Positions 7,822 through 10,324 of a DNA stretch of 10,324 nucleotides are shown here, piece by piece (positions within the stretch are counted from its first letter, which is position 1; every line of letters starts with the position of its first letter). This stretch comes from Euperipatoides rowelli (lineage: Eukaryota > Onychophora > Udeonychophora > Euonychophora > Peripatopsidae), in NCBI GenBank assembly GCA_003024985.2, contig PXIH01S0044314.1; one strand, written 5' to 3'. Under the pieces are notes generated by a model. That model did no database searches, had not been told where the DNA came from, and worked only from the letters and a program-made list of their open reading frames with translations. The position numbers were made by a program, and so were the translations under genes.

Positions 7822-7971
7822 GATGATCCTATTCCCTGGGTTTCAATTTTTAAGTCACCTAGAATCTGGGCTCTTATATTAACACATATGATGAAAAATT
7901 GGGGATATTATACACTTTTGACTGGTTTGAATAAATATATGTCGGACATCATGGTATACAAGATGACAAAG
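7822..7971 (+). CDS. SLC17-like anion/phosphate transporter, internal exon B
   Basis: Exactly 50 codons are read from DDPIPWVSIFKSPRIWALIL through THMMKNWGYYTLLTGLNKYM to SDIMVYKMTK. The pattern (V/I)PW.SI..SP..WALI..H...NWG.YTLLT.L..YM is the SLC17 signature covering the end of the central loop and helix seven, directly downstream in the protein of the part encoded by exon A. The acceptor TTCGATTAG ends at 7821 and the donor GTAAGT starts at 7972. The exon is phase 0 at both ends, so it joins exon A without a shift. Two family positions look unusual: the common TELPTYM / TLLPTYM is TGLNKYM here, with glycine and asparagine replacing a conserved E/L and P. This may mark a diverged insect paralogue rather than decay, as the frame and splice sites are intact. 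The next exon was not found before the window ends. Confidence 0.92.
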
Positions 7972-8013
7972 GTAAGTACATAAAATACATAGTAAAAAAA
8001 AATAGAAATTATA

Positions 8014-8440
8014 GCATCATCAGCCTATATCAATTCAATGCTGTATGAAGGCCTCCCCAAGATTTTTCTATGAATTTCTATCTTCAGAAATTCGTTTCTA
8101 ACCATATTCTGCAAACGTTTTTATTTCATCCTTCCATTAGGCTTTAGTTCTTCTTTGTGGCTATTGTGTGTCCCATGGAATCCAGTTGAGTATTTCTGTA
8201 GTCCATCTATTATATTTTCTTCTTTCTATATGTCCTTCCATTTTTCTACTTTAAATTTGTTGCTCTTTAAATTATATCACAAAACTTTGATTGTCCTCTA
8301 ATACATTCAATCATTTTTCTATCTTTCTGGGTTCCTCCTAACAGGCACCTCTCCATATTTCTTTGAGTGTTTTTTAGCTGCTGAATCATGTTTGGTGAGT
8401 GTCCAAGTTTTATTAGTAGTACACACTGGTCAAAAATTTT
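8014..8440 (-). mobile_element. RTE-like non-LTR retrotransposon, 3' end fragment
   Basis: The minus strand preserves the C-terminal end of an RTE/craniofacial-type reverse transcriptase protein in several frames. In order these are KTWTLTK near 8425-8400, MIQQLKNTQRNMERCLLG near 8395-8342, GHIERRKYNRW at about 8235-8203 followed by TTEILNWIPWD to 8170, and NLGEAFIQH with its stop at 8037-8035. The order, the GHI.RR...RW motif and the terminal LGEA(F/Y)(I/V)Q are characteristic of the family tail. Downstream of the stop the sequence reads ATATAGGCTGATGATGC, matching the TGATGA-type microsatellite that ends such elements, at about 8014. At least one frameshift (near 8400) and several stops show it is dead. 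The rest of the reverse transcriptase and the endonuclease are absent: a 5'-truncated insertion. Confidence 0.8.
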
Positions 8441-8609
8441 CTTTTGAGATAAAATGGGAGTTTTCCTTTTAAAATATATTTTTAATTTTTCAAAAGCACT
8501 CCATTACATTTTCATTCTTCTAATCACTTCACACTAGGGTGGATCACTTGTCTATGGGAGAAAAAAAATTCCTTCAAATCAAAAAGGGCCACTGTGGGAA
8601 AGTTGCTCC
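8441..8609. other. Short non-coding spacer
   Basis: AT-rich sequence with no open frame or recognisable repeat, between the retrotransposon fragment and the 91-bp duplication. It may belong to the host intron. Confidence 0.4.
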
Positions 8610-8778
8610 ATCACATACCCATTCTGAATATAAAATATCTTTGAAAAATATTAATATTTAATACTGCCCCAAGGTCATAAAACATTTGGCGCNGTATTTA
8701 TATCACATCCCATTCTGAATATAAAATATTTTTGAAAAATATTAACATTTAATACTGCCCCAAGCTCAATAAACATTT
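8610..8778. repeat. Tandem duplication, offset 91-92 bp
   Basis: Copy 1 (8610-8687) and copy 2 (8702-8778) both run from ATCACAT(A)CCCATTCTGAATA to AACATTT and contain AATACTGCCCCAAG. They differ at only a few bases plus single-base indels, so the duplication is relatively young. The 14-base spacer contains an ambiguous base at 8693, so the assembly may have been uncertain about copy number here. Confidence 0.93.
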
Positions 8779-9189
8779 ATCAAAAATATAAAAATAATGC
8801 ATAATTATCCAATCAAAATACTGAATCTAATATCAAATAAGTGAGCATTAGTTGGCATTAAAAACAGCATACTTGCTTAATCTAAATCAGGATATATTTT
8901 GAACATTTTAGTTTACATGCTTAAAACTTTTGGATTTTTTTCTGACAAGCCTTGGCAATTTTAAAATTCCTGAAAATAAATTTGTTTTTATTTAATCCTT
9001 AAACTAATAAAATATTTTTTACTCAAAATATACTTTTTAAAAAATTATCTATGTAAATATAATAAAAAAGAAAAAGAGAGTTATTTGAAGAAAAACAAAA
9101 ATGGAGTATCGTATATTCTATCAACCAGAACATGCAAAATAAGGAAGTAATGATCTTCAACTAAACTTTATCAAGAAACTGAGCAGATT
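8779..9189. other. AT-rich stretch, nothing clearly recognised
   Basis: No convincing open frame on either strand. The stretch 9090-9190 may already belong to the N-terminal part of the transposase-like pseudogene that follows, since a short open run from ATGGAGTATCG at 9101 lies on the same strand, but I could not match it to the family. Long A and T tracts dominate. Confidence 0.4.
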
Positions 9190-10324
9190 ACATCATAAAT
9201 GAATAACATTAATATTAAACAGTTATCCATGGTTTCTAAAACCTTAGATAGATATTGTGTTTCCGACCAAGTTAAAACAGTGATCAACTCAGCTATCAAA
9301 GATATTGGTTTGATTTCTGATAGTTGTTGATAGAAACAGAGTTGGATGAGCCAATCCGAGCAATTTGGTTTACATTTTGAAGGTCGTAAGGACAAAATTA
9401 TTGTCCTGGAGGACTCATAGTGAAAAGTTATATTGAAGAGCATAATAAGCTTGATAAAAGAACCAGGTTGTGAGTACATGGGACATATTTCTTTAAAAAC
9501 AGCAAAGGTTTTAATAATTGTCAGTCAAGAAATTATGAACATTAAAACTGAAAAAGGCTATGATAGTGATAAGCCTGTTGTTATTTTCTGTGATGGAACT
9601 ATAGTTAATACAATACTGGTCAAAAATGAGGTGCCATACAATGTTTAGAAAGAAGATTAGAAAAGCTATTGCAATGGTTTATTTGTCAACTTCATGCCAA
9701 TGAGCTTACTTTGTACCATATATTTGAGCATCTTGTTGGTGCTACAAGTAGGACCATGAGTTTTACAGGACCTTATTGGTAAATCTCTAAAAGATTGTGA
9801 ACAGCTTCGTCTCGTGCCTTTTTTAAAAAAAATAAGTTGCTCTATATAAAAAATTAACAATAAAAAGGACTTAAACATGGAACAACTCTATTTGCTGGAA
9901 AGACGTGAAGCAATTGCTTCAAGAGCATGTTCTGAAAGTCTGTCTAAAAGATATCCATGAAAGTTAGTACATTCACAATGGCTTACAGCTGAATAAGAAT
10001 TATTTGGCTTTTTGTTTCCTCAACTGAACCATCTGAATATTTGTTGATGCTGAAAACATTCATAATAAAAGTTTATTCACTTATCATTGTTTATGATTAA
10101 GACAGCCATTATGCATCTACGGAGCAAAGCATTTGCATCAAACCATAATGTACTTACCAAATAACTTAAAGGCAATAATTCAATCCAATATTTTCTTTTT
10201 TGGGCCATCCAAAAATTGTTTTGATTACCATGTTGGCTGATGACAGGAGCACATAAGAGTATTGGTGTTGCATACAATATTAAAAGCTCATCAAATGATA
10301 AACTCTTCATCAAGGTGCATCCAT
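9190..10324 (+). pseudogene. Degenerate transposase-like protein of a second family, runs off the window
   Basis: Segments of one protein follow each other on the + strand. In frame 1 these are LDRYCVSDQVKTVINSAIKD to SDSC (9244-9327), two stops, then FEGRKDKIIVLEDS (9376-9417), and the longest open block (9433-9645) with SLIKEPGCEYMGHIS and VVIFCDGTIVNT. The frame moves to 3 at about 9650 (LEKLLQWFICQLHANELTLY, FTGP) and back to 1 at 9772 (LIGKSLKDCEQLRLVPF), with LYLLERREAIASRACSESL from 9889 and HSQWLTAE near 9990. Frame 3 returns at about 10005-10080 (FVSSTEPSEYLLMLKTFI) and frame 1 continues beyond 10081. DR..VSD, F.GRKD, EPG..Y.GH, CDGT..NT, LQW.IC..H.NEL and CE.L are, as I recall them, conserved landmarks of a repetitive arthropod protein family. 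At least four shifts and many stops make it a pseudogene. Its 3' end lies outside. It is unrelated to the transposase at 3999-6203. Confidence 0.75.

Noticed and set aside
9171-9878. Minus-strand open frames of 102 and 70 codons opposite the second pseudogene
   Set aside because: The + strand carries the ordered conserved motifs; the opposite frames show none.
10077-10313. 78-codon minus-strand open frame at the right edge
   Set aside because: It is antisense to the continuing degenerate transposase-like sequence and shows no motif of its own.

Overview
This is AT-rich eukaryotic (metazoan) DNA with intron-exon structure. The transposon remnants and the splice signals suggest an arthropod, probably an insect and perhaps a hemipteran; the species cannot be told from sequence alone. 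There are no bacterial-style genes, no recognisable tRNA or rRNA, and two ambiguous bases (5585 and 8693), as expected of a draft assembly.

The only host gene I can support is on the + strand: two consecutive internal exons of an SLC17-type major facilitator transporter (sialin / sodium-phosphate cotransporter-like). Exon A (3417-3550) covers the sixth membrane helix and the DTP..HPRI...ER+Y start of the central loop. Exon B (7822-7971) covers the end of that loop and the seventh helix. Reading phases match across a 4,271-bp intron. The first exon(s) and last exons lie outside the window.

The rest is intron or flank crowded with decaying mobile elements. At 1645-1883 (minus) there is the start of the endonuclease domain of an RTE-like non-LTR retrotransposon, with a probable 5' leader up to about 2360. 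A degenerate 3' end of an element of the same class lies at 8014-8440 (minus), keeping its natural stop and a TGATGATG-type tail. Their order shows that they are two separate insertions. The large intron holds a broken DNA-transposon transposase on the minus strand (about 3999-6203). Next to it are a perfect-period 17-bp minisatellite (12 copies, 6295-6498), a near-perfect zero-spacer 141-bp palindrome (6509-6649), and stray direct and inverted copies of the 17-bp motif out to 7360. A second, different transposase-like pseudogene runs on the + strand from about 9190 off the right edge.

The most unusual points are: (i) a 104-bp duplication immediately upstream of exon A that copied the 3' splice site and the first 9 exon bases, leaving a decoy acceptor 118 bp upstream; (ii) the 17-bp motif, found as an array and in inverted orientation, and resembling the putative far end of the transposon at 3616, which suggests a foldback-like element with repetitive termini; (iii) the palindrome 10 bp from that array. 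I see no convincing new host-encoded system. The novelty, if any, is in the structure of the DNA transposon.
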